A program made the translations under genes and the position numbers. A stretch of 51,140 nucleotides of DNA from assembly GCF_024699275.1 (NCBI RefSeq), contig NZ_JAILPX010000086.1, positions 1 through 51,140 of the forward strand, read 5' to 3'. Below, one piece after another: positions 7,431-15,681 of the stretch. The notes beneath the pieces were generated by a model. It ran no database searches. It had not been told where the DNA came from and was given only the letters and a program-made list of their open reading frames with translations. This stretch comes from Selenomonas sp. (GTDB lineage: Bacteria; Bacillota_C; Negativicutes; Selenomonadales; Selenomonadaceae). Position 1 is the first letter of the stretch, and the number at the start of each line of letters is the position of its first letter.

Positions 7431-7477
7431 GCAAAAAAACACCTCGCCCCCCTATTGCACCGGGTTGCGAGGTGTTT
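7431..7477. terminator. Perfect hairpin terminator, better on the minus strand
   Basis: An 11-bp stem AAACACCTCGC (7437-7447) / GCGAGGTGTTT (7467-7477). On the minus strand it runs into seven T; on the plus strand only TTT follows. It can end the DUF2325 transcript, but its design favours leftward transcription, i.e. the candidate RNA. Confidence 0.8.
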
Positions 7478-7663
7478 CTATGTCGATGTACTTACCGCAG
7501 AATTCCTTTAGACAGCAAAAGAACCGGTATCACTCCACTGACTCCGGTTCTCGCTAAAAAGATGTAAGGAAATGGGATACTGGAAACTGGGATATGTTTC
7601 CAGAGAAGAGACCGATAGGTTCTCAAAGGTAAACCGGTGGGATATCCGGTTACTTCCCTATCG
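7431..7663 (-). ncRNA. Candidate structured non-coding RNA
   Basis: This stretch holds no frame with start signals but is full of perfect hairpins: CTGGAAAC/GTTTCCAG (7580-7587/7596-7603), AACCGG/CCGGTT (7632-7637/7646-7651), AGAACCGG/CCGGTTCT (7520-7527/7544-7551) and an enclosing CGATAGG/CCTATCG (7613-7619/7657-7663). A second pairing, ATGTCGAT (7480-7487) with ATCGACAT (7660-7667), would compete with the last. The first two hairpins have the same 8-nt loop (ATATCCCA on the minus strand) and a third copy of its core lies at 7573-7579. The minus strand has a promoter (7667-7695) and ends in a perfect terminator with seven T, giving an RNA of about 230 nt. It does not fit 6S, SRP, RNase P, tmRNA or a riboswitch known to me. 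Confidence 0.45.
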
Positions 7664-7666
7664 ACA

Positions 7667-7695
7667 TCTATAGTGTACCACATTCCAAACAAGAA
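7667..7695 (-). promoter_or_regulatory. Sigma-70-like promoter for the candidate RNA
   Basis: Minus-strand TTCTTG (7695-7690), 17-nt spacer, TATAGA (7672-7667). Expected start near 7660-7663, just at the enclosing helix of the candidate RNA. Confidence 0.45.
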
Positions 7696-7699
7696 TGCA

Positions 7700-8111
7700 C
7701 CCCCTAATCCAAAAAAATTTTTATTTTTATCAAGTTTTCAGTTTTTTATAAATATCCAGCCGATGTTCAGTCCCTGAAAATCGACTGTTTTTCTCCGAAA
7801 AAGTGTAACATTCCCAACGGTTCGGCTTTATTGTTTACTATCTCTGTCTCATTATCTTAATGTAAAATATTTCTTGGTCAATTGTCTGCAATAGAAATCA
7901 CCTCCAGTCATGTTATAATATAGATAGATGTTACAAAGTCGACTCTTTTTTAGGCTCGGTATTCCACTCTGTTATATCCGAATATACACGGCAATAAAGC
8001 GCTGTGCATTGGGCAATCTCTATAACCGAACCACGATTAACCATCAATCAGGTCATGTGAGGATAGAATATAACGCTTCGCAACCCCTTATAAATAAAGG
8101 AGAAATTAAAT
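7700..8111 (+). promoter_or_regulatory. hypF upstream region and long leader
   Basis: A+T-rich at first, with no supported ORF. An extended -10 promoter, TGTTATAAT, ends at 7919, so the hypF message would carry an untranslated leader of about 185 nt. A second -10-like TAGAAT lies near 8065. The ribosome site AAAGGAG ends 8 nt before the hypF ATG. Such a long leader leaves room for control at the RNA level, but no known riboswitch pattern was identified. Confidence 0.45.
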
Positions 8112-10385
8112 ATGGCACTTTATCAAAGCAAAATATTCGGCATCGTTCAGGGCGTAGGGTTCCGCCCCTTTGTGGCGCGGCTGGCCGCCCGTTTCCATAT
8201 CCTGGGTTCTGTCTGCAACAAAGGCCCCTATGTGGAAGTCTTTGCCCAGGGCAGTGATGAAGCGGTAAGGGATTTTCTCACCGCCATTCAAGCCGAACCG
8301 CCGGAACGGGCCTCCATTTTGAAACTGACCCGGGAACGACTGCAACAGGAGGAAAATTATCAGGACTTCCAGATTATCGAAAGCGCCAAAGAGCGCGGTT
8401 CCATCTTCGTTTCACCGGACATTGCCACCTGTGATAAATGCCGAGCCGAACTCTTCGACCCGCAGGATAAGCGCTACCTGCATCCCTTTATCAACTGCAC
8501 AGCCTGCGGTCCCCGGCTGACCATCCTGGATTCCATGCCCTATGATCGGGAGCGCACCAGCATGGGGGAATTTCCCATGTGCCCCAGCTGCCAGGCCGAA
8601 TACGACAGCCCTGCCACCCGCCGCTATGATGCCCAGCCGGTCTGCTGCAACGAATGCGGACCGGAAGTCTACCTCATTGGCCAGGAAGATGTGCGCGGAG
8701 CCGCAGCCATTACCCGTACACGGCAGGTAATCATCGGCGGCGGCATCGTGGCCATCAAGGGCATCGGCGGCTTCCATCTCTGCTGCGATGCCACAAACGA
8801 CCAGGCCGTAAACCGCCTGCGTCAGTTAAAACACCGTCCGGTAAAGCCCTTTGCCATCATGGCCCGGGATATGGATACCGTCAGGCGGGAATGCTGCGTG
8901 GAAGATGGTCAGGAAGAAATCCTGACGGGACATCAAAAGCCCATCCTCCTGCTGAAGCGCAAAGCCACGGGCCAAATCGTGGACAGCACAGCCCCCGGCA
9001 ATCCCAAAATCGGCATCATGCTGCCCTATGCCCCCCTGCACATGCTGTTATTCGCCTATCCCGATGGGCTGACCATGCCCGATACCCTGATCATGACCAG
9101 CGGCAACCCCGCCGGCGCCCCCATCTGCCGGGATGATGAAGGAGCGCTTGCCGCCCTCAAGGGCTTCTGCGATTTAATGCTCTCTCATAACCGCAAAATT
9201 CGCATCCGGGCTGACGACACGGTGATGGACTGGCTGGAGGGCAAGCCCTATATGATTCGCCGCAGCCGCGGCTATGCCCCTCTGCCCTTTATGCTGCATA
9301 ACGACTGGCAGGGCGCTGTTCTGGGCATTGGCGGAGAACTCAAAAACACCTTCTGCGTGGGGCGTGACAATATCTTCTATCCTTCCCCCTATGTGGGCGA
9401 TATGAGCGATTTGCGCACCATGCAGGCCCTGCGGGAAACCGTAAAACGGCTGACTGAGCTTCTGGAATGCCAACCCCAAATCGTAGCCTGCGACCTGCAT
9501 CCCCGCTACAATACCGTGACCATTGCCAAGGAATTGAAGCTGCCTGTGTTTCCCGTTCAGCATCACTACGCCCATATCCTCTCCTGTATGGCGGAAAATG
9601 ATTATGACCAGCCCGTCATCGGCGTAGCTTTCGATGGCACTGGCTACGGCACCGATGGCACCATCTGGGGCGGCGAAATTCTGCAGGCCGATTTTACCGG
9701 CTTCCAGCGGCTGAATTCCATCACCCCCTTCCGTCAGGCCGGTGGTGACAAGGCCAGCCGGGAGGGCTGGCGCATTGCCGTGTCCCTGCTCTATGATCTG
9801 ACCGGCAGTCCCGAAAAGACCCAGGAAATTGCTCAGCAGCTTGACCTTTGCCGTGAGCAGGACCTGACGGCCATGTTCTTCATGCTGGACAATCAGGTCA
9901 ATGTCATAAAGAGCACCAGTGCCGGCCGCCTCTTCGATGGAGTCAGCGCCCTGCTCGGCATTCGTCAAAGCTCTACCTTTGAAGGCGAGGCCAGCATGTA
10001 TCTGGAATTTGCCGCCCAAAAATGGCAGGATGACCATAAAGAATACCTGCCGCTTCTCCCCACCGGGCTGACGACCGATAAGCTCTTTGCCCTGCTGCTG
10101 GAAAAGCGTCTAACTGGCGAAACGCCCGCCAGACTGGCCTTTCTTTTCCATGAAGGTCTGGCTCAGTTCATCCTCGAAGCCTGCCTTGCGGCACGACAGA
10201 CAACAGGTTTACAGACCGTTTCCCTGTCCGGCGGTGTATTCCAGAATCATCTGCTGACGGAGCTGGTCACGACCAAACTGCGGCAGCATAGCTTTACGGT
10301 TCTGCGCCATAGCTTAATCCCCCCCAACGACGGCGGAATCTGCCTGGGACAGGCTGTGGCGGCAATGCATCGGCTAAATGCTTAA
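8112..10385 (+). CDS. hypF: Carbamoyltransferase HypF ([NiFe] hydrogenase maturation)
   Basis: A 757-residue protein, the usual HypF length. Domains in order: acylphosphatase-like (VQGVGFRPF at 12-20), zinc-finger region with cysteine pairs at 107/110, 129/132, 157/160 and 179/182, YrdC-like domain (about 195-380), and a Kae1-like C-terminal domain with the HHYAH metal motif. HypF uses carbamoyl phosphate and ATP to make the thiocarboxamide on HypE that becomes the cyanide ligands of the hydrogenase nickel-iron site. Other hyp genes and the hydrogenase are not adjacent, so hypF is an orphan here. It is expressed from its own promoter behind a long leader. Confidence 0.95.
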   Translation: MALYQSKIFGIVQGVGFRPFVARLAARFHILGSVCNKGPYVEVFAQGSDEAVRDFLTAIQAEPPERASILKLTRERLQQEENYQDFQIIESAKERGSIFVSPDIATCDKCRAELFDPQDKRYLHPFINCTACGPRLTILDSMPYDRERTSMGEFPMCPSCQAEYDSPATRRYDAQPVCCNECGPEVYLIGQEDVRGAAAITRTRQVIIGGGIVAIKGIGGFHLCCDATNDQAVNRLRQLKHRPVKPFAIMARDMDTVRRECCVEDGQEEILTGHQKPILLLKRKATGQIVDSTAPGNPKIGIMLPYAPLHMLLFAYPDGLTMPDTLIMTSGNPAGAPICRDDEGALAALKGFCDLMLSHNRKIRIRADDTVMDWLEGKPYMIRRSRGYAPLPFMLHNDWQGAVLGIGGELKNTFCVGRDNIFYPSPYVGDMSDLRTMQALRETVKRLTELLECQPQIVACDLHPRYNTVTIAKELKLPVFPVQHHYAHILSCMAENDYDQPVIGVAFDGTGYGTDGTIWGGEILQADFTGFQRLNSITPFRQAGGDKASREGWRIAVSLLYDLTGSPEKTQEIAQQLDLCREQDLTAMFFMLDNQVNVIKSTSAGRLFDGVSALLGIRQSSTFEGEASMYLEFAAQKWQDDHKEYLPLLPTGLTTDKLFALLLEKRLTGETPARLAFLFHEGLAQFILEACLAARQTTGLQTVSLSGGVFQNHLLTELVTTKLRQHSFTVLRHSLIPPNDGGICLGQAVAAMHRLNA

Positions 10386-10402
10386 AAATTTTGAAAAAAC
10401 AA

Positions 10403-10431
10403 TTGTTTATCAACATATATCATGGTATAAT
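10403..10431 (+). promoter_or_regulatory. Sigma-70 promoter of the 92-residue protein gene
   Basis: TTGTTT (10403-10408), a 17-nt spacer and a perfect TATAAT (10426-10431). It starts 18 nt after the hypF stop codon, so the small gene has independent expression. Confidence 0.75.
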
Positions 10432-10452
10432 TAACGTAGAGATACTATCCTG

Positions 10453-10471
10453 CTTGCGGATGCAAGGGAGG
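10453..10471 (+). promoter_or_regulatory. Leader hairpin with GGA loop next to the ribosome site
   Basis: CTTGC (10453-10457), loop GGAT, GCAAG (10462-10466), directly followed by the GGGAGGGA ribosome site of the gene at 10479. A GGA in an apical loop plus a second GGA in the ribosome site is how CsrA/RsmA targets are built (family knowledge); CsrA control is inference. Confidence 0.4.
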
Positions 10472-10478
10472 GATTGTT

Positions 10479-10757
10479 ATGAGCGGTACGAGCAGCATTG
10501 GCAGTTTTGCCTATCGCTGGGACCTGGTCGCATTAGGCATTGCTTCTGTGGATGCCACGGCAATGACGTCGGATTCATCCCACCAACGCTCAGACAAAAA
10601 AGACTCCTCTGCGAAACGTAATACTGTGGAGAGTGCTACGATTACCAAGAGGATGTCTGATGGAGCGATGATTATTTTACGCTATGATAAACGCGCCAGA
10701 GTTTCACCCTATTCAGCGGACAGCAATACCGGCAGAAACGTAAACATAACTGCTTAA
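10479..10757 (+). CDS. Hypothetical 92-residue protein
   Basis: Starts at ATG 10479 behind GGGAGGGA with 7-nt spacing and a consensus promoter, so expression is well supported. The sequence is polar, rich in Ser, Thr, Asp and Arg, without signal peptide or membrane segment. It begins MSGTSSIGSFAYRWDLVALG, has a lysine-rich middle (about residues 38-50) and a basic RYDKRARVSPY segment near 68-78. No domain was recognised. It ends before the terminator at 10827-10851 and is followed by the TtcA-like gene. Its hairpin leader suggests post-transcriptional control. Confidence 0.6.
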   Translation: MSGTSSIGSFAYRWDLVALGIASVDATAMTSDSSHQRSDKKDSSAKRNTVESATITKRMSDGAMIILRYDKRARVSPYSADSNTGRNVNITA

Positions 10758-10826
10758 GCAAAGGTAAACCACAAGGATGAACTTCGCGGGCAGGAGTATC
10801 TCGGAGAACTGTACAGCAAGTGTAAT

Positions 10827-10851
10827 AAAACCGGCTGATGGCCGGTTTTTT
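10827..10851 (+). terminator. Rho-independent terminator
   Basis: AAAACCGGC, loop TGATG, GCCGGTTTT, running into TTTTTT. Ends the transcript of the 92-residue protein gene, 28 nt before the TtcA-like gene. Confidence 0.85.
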
Positions 10852-10878
10852 CTGTTGAGTATATAAAAGGAGAACGCG

Positions 10879-11676
10879 ATGAACCTCAATATGCCCCAGC
10901 TCTTATACAGCAAATTGATGCGGGCCGTAGTGGAATTTGACATGATAAAGGACGGGGACCATATCCTGCTGGGCATCTCCGGCGGCAAGGACAGCATCTT
11001 TCTGGCTTATGCCATGGCAATCCTCAAACAGCGGCTGCACAAGGATTTTCAGCTGTCAGCCCTGACCATCAATCCCCAATTCAAGGATGAACAGGGAAAT
11101 CCCGCCCTCTTTGCCATCGAACGGGCCCGGGATTTCATGGCCCAGCTGAACATCCCCTACGAAATCATCGATGTGGATATTGCCGGCACCATTGAGGCCT
11201 GCCCGGATAAGAATCCCTGCTACACCTGTGCCTTCTTTCGCCGGGGCGCCATTAACCGCTATGCCACTGAACACGGCATCAACAAGATTGCCTATGCCCA
11301 TCACCATGACGATGCGGTGGAAACCTTCCTCATGAGCCTGTTATACTCCGGCCAGCTCCATACCTTTACCCCGGTTACCTACCTAGACCGCACCGGCCTC
11401 ACCGTAATCCGCCCGCTGGTTTACTTCCGGGAATCGGAACTCATCGATTCCATCAAAATCCACGGTTTTGACCCGGTAAAGAGCCCCTGCCCCCATGACG
11501 GCAATACCTGCCGCCAGGAGGTAAAGGAACTGATTGCCAAACTCGAACCCCAGATTCCCGACCTCTACGACCATCTGGGCGCCGCCATGCGCCAAGGAGC
11601 CTTGGGCGAACTCTGGCCCGCCGCCAAGAGCCGGGCGGAAATGCGCAAGACCTATTTTGAATACAAGAAGCGCTAA
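10879..11676 (+). CDS. ttcA: TtcA-like tRNA 2-thiolation protein
   Basis: A 265-residue PP-loop ATPase. SGGKDS at 34-39 binds ATP for adenylation of the tRNA base. The CYTC pair (Cys114, Cys117) plus Cys204 or Cys211 (SPCPHDGNTC) fit the cysteines that hold the [4Fe-4S] cluster in TtcA, which thiolates cytidine 32 of certain tRNAs; AHHHDD (140-145) is also typical. The ribosome site AAAAGGAGA precedes the ATG. The gene converges with polC across a shared terminator. The general class is firm, but related PP-loop enzymes of the TtuA/TtcA superfamily are alternatives, so the exact base is less sure. Confidence 0.8.
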   Translation: MNLNMPQLLYSKLMRAVVEFDMIKDGDHILLGISGGKDSIFLAYAMAILKQRLHKDFQLSALTINPQFKDEQGNPALFAIERARDFMAQLNIPYEIIDVDIAGTIEACPDKNPCYTCAFFRRGAINRYATEHGINKIAYAHHHDDAVETFLMSLLYSGQLHTFTPVTYLDRTGLTVIRPLVYFRESELIDSIKIHGFDPVKSPCPHDGNTCRQEVKELIAKLEPQIPDLYDHLGAAMRQGALGELWPAAKSRAEMRKTYFEYKKR

Positions 11677-11717
11677 CCTGCGCCTATCGACCGCCCTTTA
11701 CCATACGCAATATACAC

Positions 11718-11762
11718 AAAAGCCGGAATCCAATGCTGCAACAGCACTGGACTCCGGCTTTT
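11718..11762. terminator. Bidirectional terminator between ttcA and polC
   Basis: AAAAGCCGGA (11718-11727) pairs with TCCGGCTTTT (11753-11762), and the stem continues inward with few mismatches toward CTG/CAG around CAAC. T-runs flank both sides, serving the two convergent genes. Confidence 0.85.
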
Positions 11763-11778
11763 ATTATGCACAACCATC

Positions 11779-14700
11779 TCAGCCAAACAGGGAAATCTGG
11801 TCCGATTCCCCCATGCCCTCAAGACAGCCATGTTCCCGCAGGATTTCGATATTGGTTTTGGAAACCCCCGTCCGACGGCGCAAGTCTTCGACACTGGTGA
11901 AAATCCCATCTTTACGGGCTTCCACAATGCTCTGGGAGGCCTTGACCCCCATGCCCCCCAAACTGGCCAAAGGCGGCAGCAGGGATTTTTCATGGATGAT
12001 GAATTTTTCTGCATCCGATGTATAGATATCCACGTTCTCGCAATCATAGCCCCGCAGATACATTTCCCAGGCCAGCTGCAGAACAATCAGGGTTGCATTT
12101 TGCTTGGCATCCAGCTTCTTTTCTTTGGCAATCGCCTCCAGTTCCTGAATCTGCTGGCCCACGTATTCCTGCCCCTTGGCGATGACATTGGCATCAAATT
12201 CATCGGCGCGGATAGAGAAATAGGCCGCATAATAAGCCAAGGGATAATGAACCTTACAGAAGGCAATGCGGTAGGCCATCATGACATAGGCCGTCGCATG
12301 GGCGCGGGGGAACAGGTACTTGATTTTCTGGCAGGAGTCGATATACCACTGGGGAATTTTCCCCTCCTGCAGCTTCTTCACGACCTCCGGGTCAATGCCC
12401 TTGCCCTTACGCACCTTCTCCATGGTCTTGAAGGACAGCAGCGGGTCAATGCCATGATGAATCAGATACATCATAATATCATCACGAGCCGAGATGGCAT
12501 TCTTGATGGTACACTGGCCGCTGCGGATAAGGTCCTGGGCATTGCCCAGCCACACATCGGTACCATGGGAAAACCCGGAAATGCGCACCAAGTCTGAGAA
12601 CACATCCGGATTGGTATCGTCAATCATCTGCCGGGTAAAGGGGGTACGAAATTCAGGAATCCCAAAGGTTCCGGATGTCGCCCCCAGTTCCTCCGGTGTC
12701 ACCCCCAATGCGTCGGTACAGTAAAAGAGCGACATGGTAGCCACATCGTCAAAGGGAATGGTCTTCGGGTCACGGCAGGTCAAATCCTCCAGCATCTTGA
12801 TAACCGTCGGATCATCGTGGCCCAGGATATCCAGCTTAACCAGACGGCTGCTGATGGAATGATAATCGAAATGGGTGGTGATGGTGCCGCAGTTCATATC
12901 GTTGGCGGGATGCTGGATGGGCGTAAAGAAGTGTACATCCATATCCCGGGGCACAACCATGATGCCGGCAGGGTGCTGGCCTGTGGTGGACTTGACCCCC
13001 ATGCAGCCATGGGCCAGACGATCGATGTAAGAGATATGTTTCTTGATGCCCTTTTCCTCGAAGTACTTCTTCACATAGCCGAAGGCCGTCTTATCCGCCA
13101 CGGTCTGAATGGAACCGGCGCGGTATACATTGTCCTTGCCAAAGAGGATTTCCGTATATTTATGGGCCACCGGCTGATAGGTACCGGAGAAGTTCAAATC
13201 GATATCGGGAACCTTGTCCCCGTCAAAGCCCAGGAATACGGCGAAGGGAATATCATGGCCGTCCTTGATGAGCGGTGTCCCGCAGACAGGACAGTCCTTA
13301 TCCGGCAGGTCATAGCCGCAGCCATAGGAACCATCGGTAATGAACTTGCTGTACTGACAGTGGGGACAACGCCAATGCGGTGGCAGGGGATTGACCTCCG
13401 TAATCCCCGTCATGGTGGCGATAAAGGAAGAACCAACGGAACCTCGGGAACCGACCAGATAACCGTCATCGTTGGATTTTTTCACCAATCGCTGGGCGAT
13501 GAGGTATAGCACCGAAAAACCATGGCCGATGATGGGCTTGAGTTCCTGCTTGAGCCGGGCCTCCACGATTTCCGGCAGGTTTTCGCCGTACATGGATTTA
13601 GCCCGCTTGTAGGACATGGACTCGATTTCCTCGTCCGCCCCCGGAATCATCGGGGAATACAAATCATCGGGGATGGGCTTGAATTTTTCAATCATCTCGC
13701 TGATTTTCCGGGGATTGGTCACCACTGCTTCATAGGCCGCTTCCTCTCCCAGATAGGAAAACTCCGCCAGCATTTCCTCTGTGGTTCTCAGGTACAATGG
13801 CGGCTGGAAGTCCGCATCCTTGAAGCCCTTGCCCTTCATCAGAATGGCGCGGTAAATGCTGTCCTCCGGATTGAGGAAATGCACATCGCAGGTGGCCACC
13901 AGCATCTTGCCGAGTTTCTTGGCCAGTTCCGCCACCTTGAGATTGATGTTGATCAAATCCTCGTCGGTATTGATATTCGGAAACTTTTCTTCCCGTTTCA
14001 GGAAGTCGTTGTTATGAATGGGCTGGATTTCCAGATAATCGTAGAAGGAGGCAATCTCGATGAGCTGCTCTTCACTCTGCCCCTCTACGATGGCCCGGAT
14101 AAGCTCGCCTGCCTCGCAGGCAGAGCCGATGATTATACCATCCCGATACTCTTCGATAATCTTCTTGGGCAGACGGGGCTGACGGTGGAAGTATTTGACA
14201 TGGGATAAGGAAACCAGCTGATAGAGATTCCGCAGACCGTTGGGATTTTTCGCCAAAAAGATGATGTGATTGGCCCGCTTCTGTTCAAAGTCATCCCCGG
14301 TCAGATAGCCTTCCATGCCGTAGATGACCTTGATGTTGAGCTTCTCCGCCGTTTTAGCCGCATCCGGATAGGCCTGCACCACACCATGGTCCGTAATGGC
14401 GATGGCCGGCCAGCCCCAGCTATCGGCTGTCTTGATCAGATCCTTGACCGAAACCACCGCATCCATGGCACTCATGGTGGTATGGGCATGGAGTTCCACC
14501 CGCTTTACTTCGGCGTGGTCTTCCCGCTTCTTGATTTCCTTTTTCGCTAGGGAGTCCACGAAGACCACGTACTCATTCATATAGGTATCAAAGCGCACGG
14601 ACCCCTTGATGCGGACAGCCATGCCCTCCTTGAGCTTGCCCATGATTTCGTCGTAGTCCTCTTCCTGACCATTCCGGCCCTTGCCCGGCTTGAAGAACTT

Positions 14701-15612
14701 CTTGCAGGCAATGCCATCGGACTCATCCGACAGGCAGAAGGACAACAGCTTCGTCCCGGTCTTGAACTCGATGGTCTTGAGACCGGAACCTGCCCCTTCC
14801 CCAATGAAGCCTTCGAGGATGACGGTCTTTGTTTCCCCCTCCAGCTCGGAAATGAGCTTCCGCTCGCCCATGATGCTGCGGCCAAAGATGGTACTGCCAG
14901 CCCCCTGCACCACCACGGGCCGGGAAAAGTCATCCCGCTTTCTGGGTGACGCGGCCTTGGCTTTATGCCCATCCGGCGCAGCCTTCGCTGCGGGAGCTGC
15001 ACTGACCTTTTCTGCGGCCCGCTGCTCATTTGCCCGTTCCTTATGCAGGGCCGCCTGATATTCGGGCGTATTGAAGCTGTCATCCACCGAAAGATTCTGC
15101 AACACCTCATCACTGGCTTCACAGGAAACAGGACAGCGGTAGCCCAGCATATCCTTGATGGCCCGGCCCATAAGCTGGGTCACGGCATGGGCCCGCATGA
15201 TTTCGCCCCCCAGTTCCCCGGGGACCTTTATCACCAGCCGGCTGCCATCCACTTCGTATTTTGAGCGCTTCAGTAACTGGAAAACCGTGGGATTATCTTC
15301 TGCCACCACAGTAACCAGTTTTGGCCACACCTTGCTGATGCCATCTTCAATATCGATGACATCCTGATAAAAGATGACCTTCTGGAGATTACACTTTCCC
15401 TTAATCTGCTCTGCTGCCCGCTGCAAAAGGACATCCGGAATCAAGGTTTGGCTGGTCAGGGCAATTTCCCAAAGGCTGGTCTTGACACTGACCTCCACAT
15501 GGCGGATAACCGCACTCTTCAAGAGTGCCTTTTCCTCATCGGCCAGGGTCATGCCCTGTACCAGCTGCCAAAGCATATTTTCTTGTTGCGGAACAATGCG
15601 ATACTTCTGCAT
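11779..15612 (-). CDS. polC: DNA polymerase III PolC-type alpha subunit, without exonuclease domain
   Basis: A 1277-residue replicase. In order: N-terminal domain (1-230, with a linker rich in Ala, Lys and Arg at 190-230), OB fold (about 260-355), PHP domain starting at VELHAHTTMSAMD (372-384) and ITDHG (406-410), PolC polymerase core with GSRGSVGSS (721-729), zinc cysteines 749/752 and 774/777, and the catalytic PDIDLNFSG (802-810, Asp803 and Asp805). The C-terminus ends QISLFG, a beta-clamp binding motif. Classical PolC is about 1430 residues with a DEDD proofreading exonuclease inserted in the PHP domain; here the chain runs directly from YGMEGYLTGDD (431-441) to NHIIFLAKN (448-456), so the exonuclease is absent. 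It is the last gene of the ldt-polA-mutM-coaE-slt-polC group. Confidence 0.95.
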   Translation of the reverse strand: MQKYRIVPQQENMLWQLVQGMTLADEEKALLKSAVIRHVEVSVKTSLWEIALTSQTLIPDVLLQRAAEQIKGKCNLQKVIFYQDVIDIEDGISKVWPKLVTVVAEDNPTVFQLLKRSKYEVDGSRLVIKVPGELGGEIMRAHAVTQLMGRAIKDMLGYRCPVSCEASDEVLQNLSVDDSFNTPEYQAALHKERANEQRAAEKVSAAPAAKAAPDGHKAKAASPRKRDDFSRPVVVQGAGSTIFGRSIMGERKLISELEGETKTVILEGFIGEGAGSGLKTIEFKTGTKLLSFCLSDESDGIACKKFFKPGKGRNGQEEDYDEIMGKLKEGMAVRIKGSVRFDTYMNEYVVFVDSLAKKEIKKREDHAEVKRVELHAHTTMSAMDAVVSVKDLIKTADSWGWPAIAITDHGVVQAYPDAAKTAEKLNIKVIYGMEGYLTGDDFEQKRANHIIFLAKNPNGLRNLYQLVSLSHVKYFHRQPRLPKKIIEEYRDGIIIGSACEAGELIRAIVEGQSEEQLIEIASFYDYLEIQPIHNNDFLKREEKFPNINTDEDLININLKVAELAKKLGKMLVATCDVHFLNPEDSIYRAILMKGKGFKDADFQPPLYLRTTEEMLAEFSYLGEEAAYEAVVTNPRKISEMIEKFKPIPDDLYSPMIPGADEEIESMSYKRAKSMYGENLPEIVEARLKQELKPIIGHGFSVLYLIAQRLVKKSNDDGYLVGSRGSVGSSFIATMTGITEVNPLPPHWRCPHCQYSKFITDGSYGCGYDLPDKDCPVCGTPLIKDGHDIPFAVFLGFDGDKVPDIDLNFSGTYQPVAHKYTEILFGKDNVYRAGSIQTVADKTAFGYVKKYFEEKGIKKHISYIDRLAHGCMGVKSTTGQHPAGIMVVPRDMDVHFFTPIQHPANDMNCGTITTHFDYHSISSRLVKLDILGHDDPTVIKMLEDLTCRDPKTIPFDDVATMSLFYCTDALGVTPEELGATSGTFGIPEFRTPFTRQMIDDTNPDVFSDLVRISGFSHGTDVWLGNAQDLIRSGQCTIKNAISARDDIMMYLIHHGIDPLLSFKTMEKVRKGKGIDPEVVKKLQEGKIPQWYIDSCQKIKYLFPRAHATAYVMMAYRIAFCKVHYPLAYYAAYFSIRADEFDANVIAKGQEYVGQQIQELEAIAKEKKLDAKQNATLIVLQLAWEMYLRGYDCENVDIYTSDAEKFIIHEKSLLPPLASLGGMGVKASQSIVEARKDGIFTSVEDLRRRTGVSKTNIEILREHGCLEGMGESDQISLFG

Positions 15613-15681
15613 AAACGCCTACCTCACCCATCAGCCCCATCATCAGCGGCCTGCTGCATTCAATAAAAGATACCCCAATAT

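Noticed and set aside
7431..7663. Assignment of the structured RNA as 6S RNA
   Set aside because: 6S RNA is one long rod with a central bubble; here three separate hairpins lie side by side, so the fold does not fit.
7492..7692. 66-codon minus-strand frame in the structured RNA region
   Set aside because: Its start lies inside the proposed promoter, there is no ribosome site, and its sequence is dictated by hairpins.
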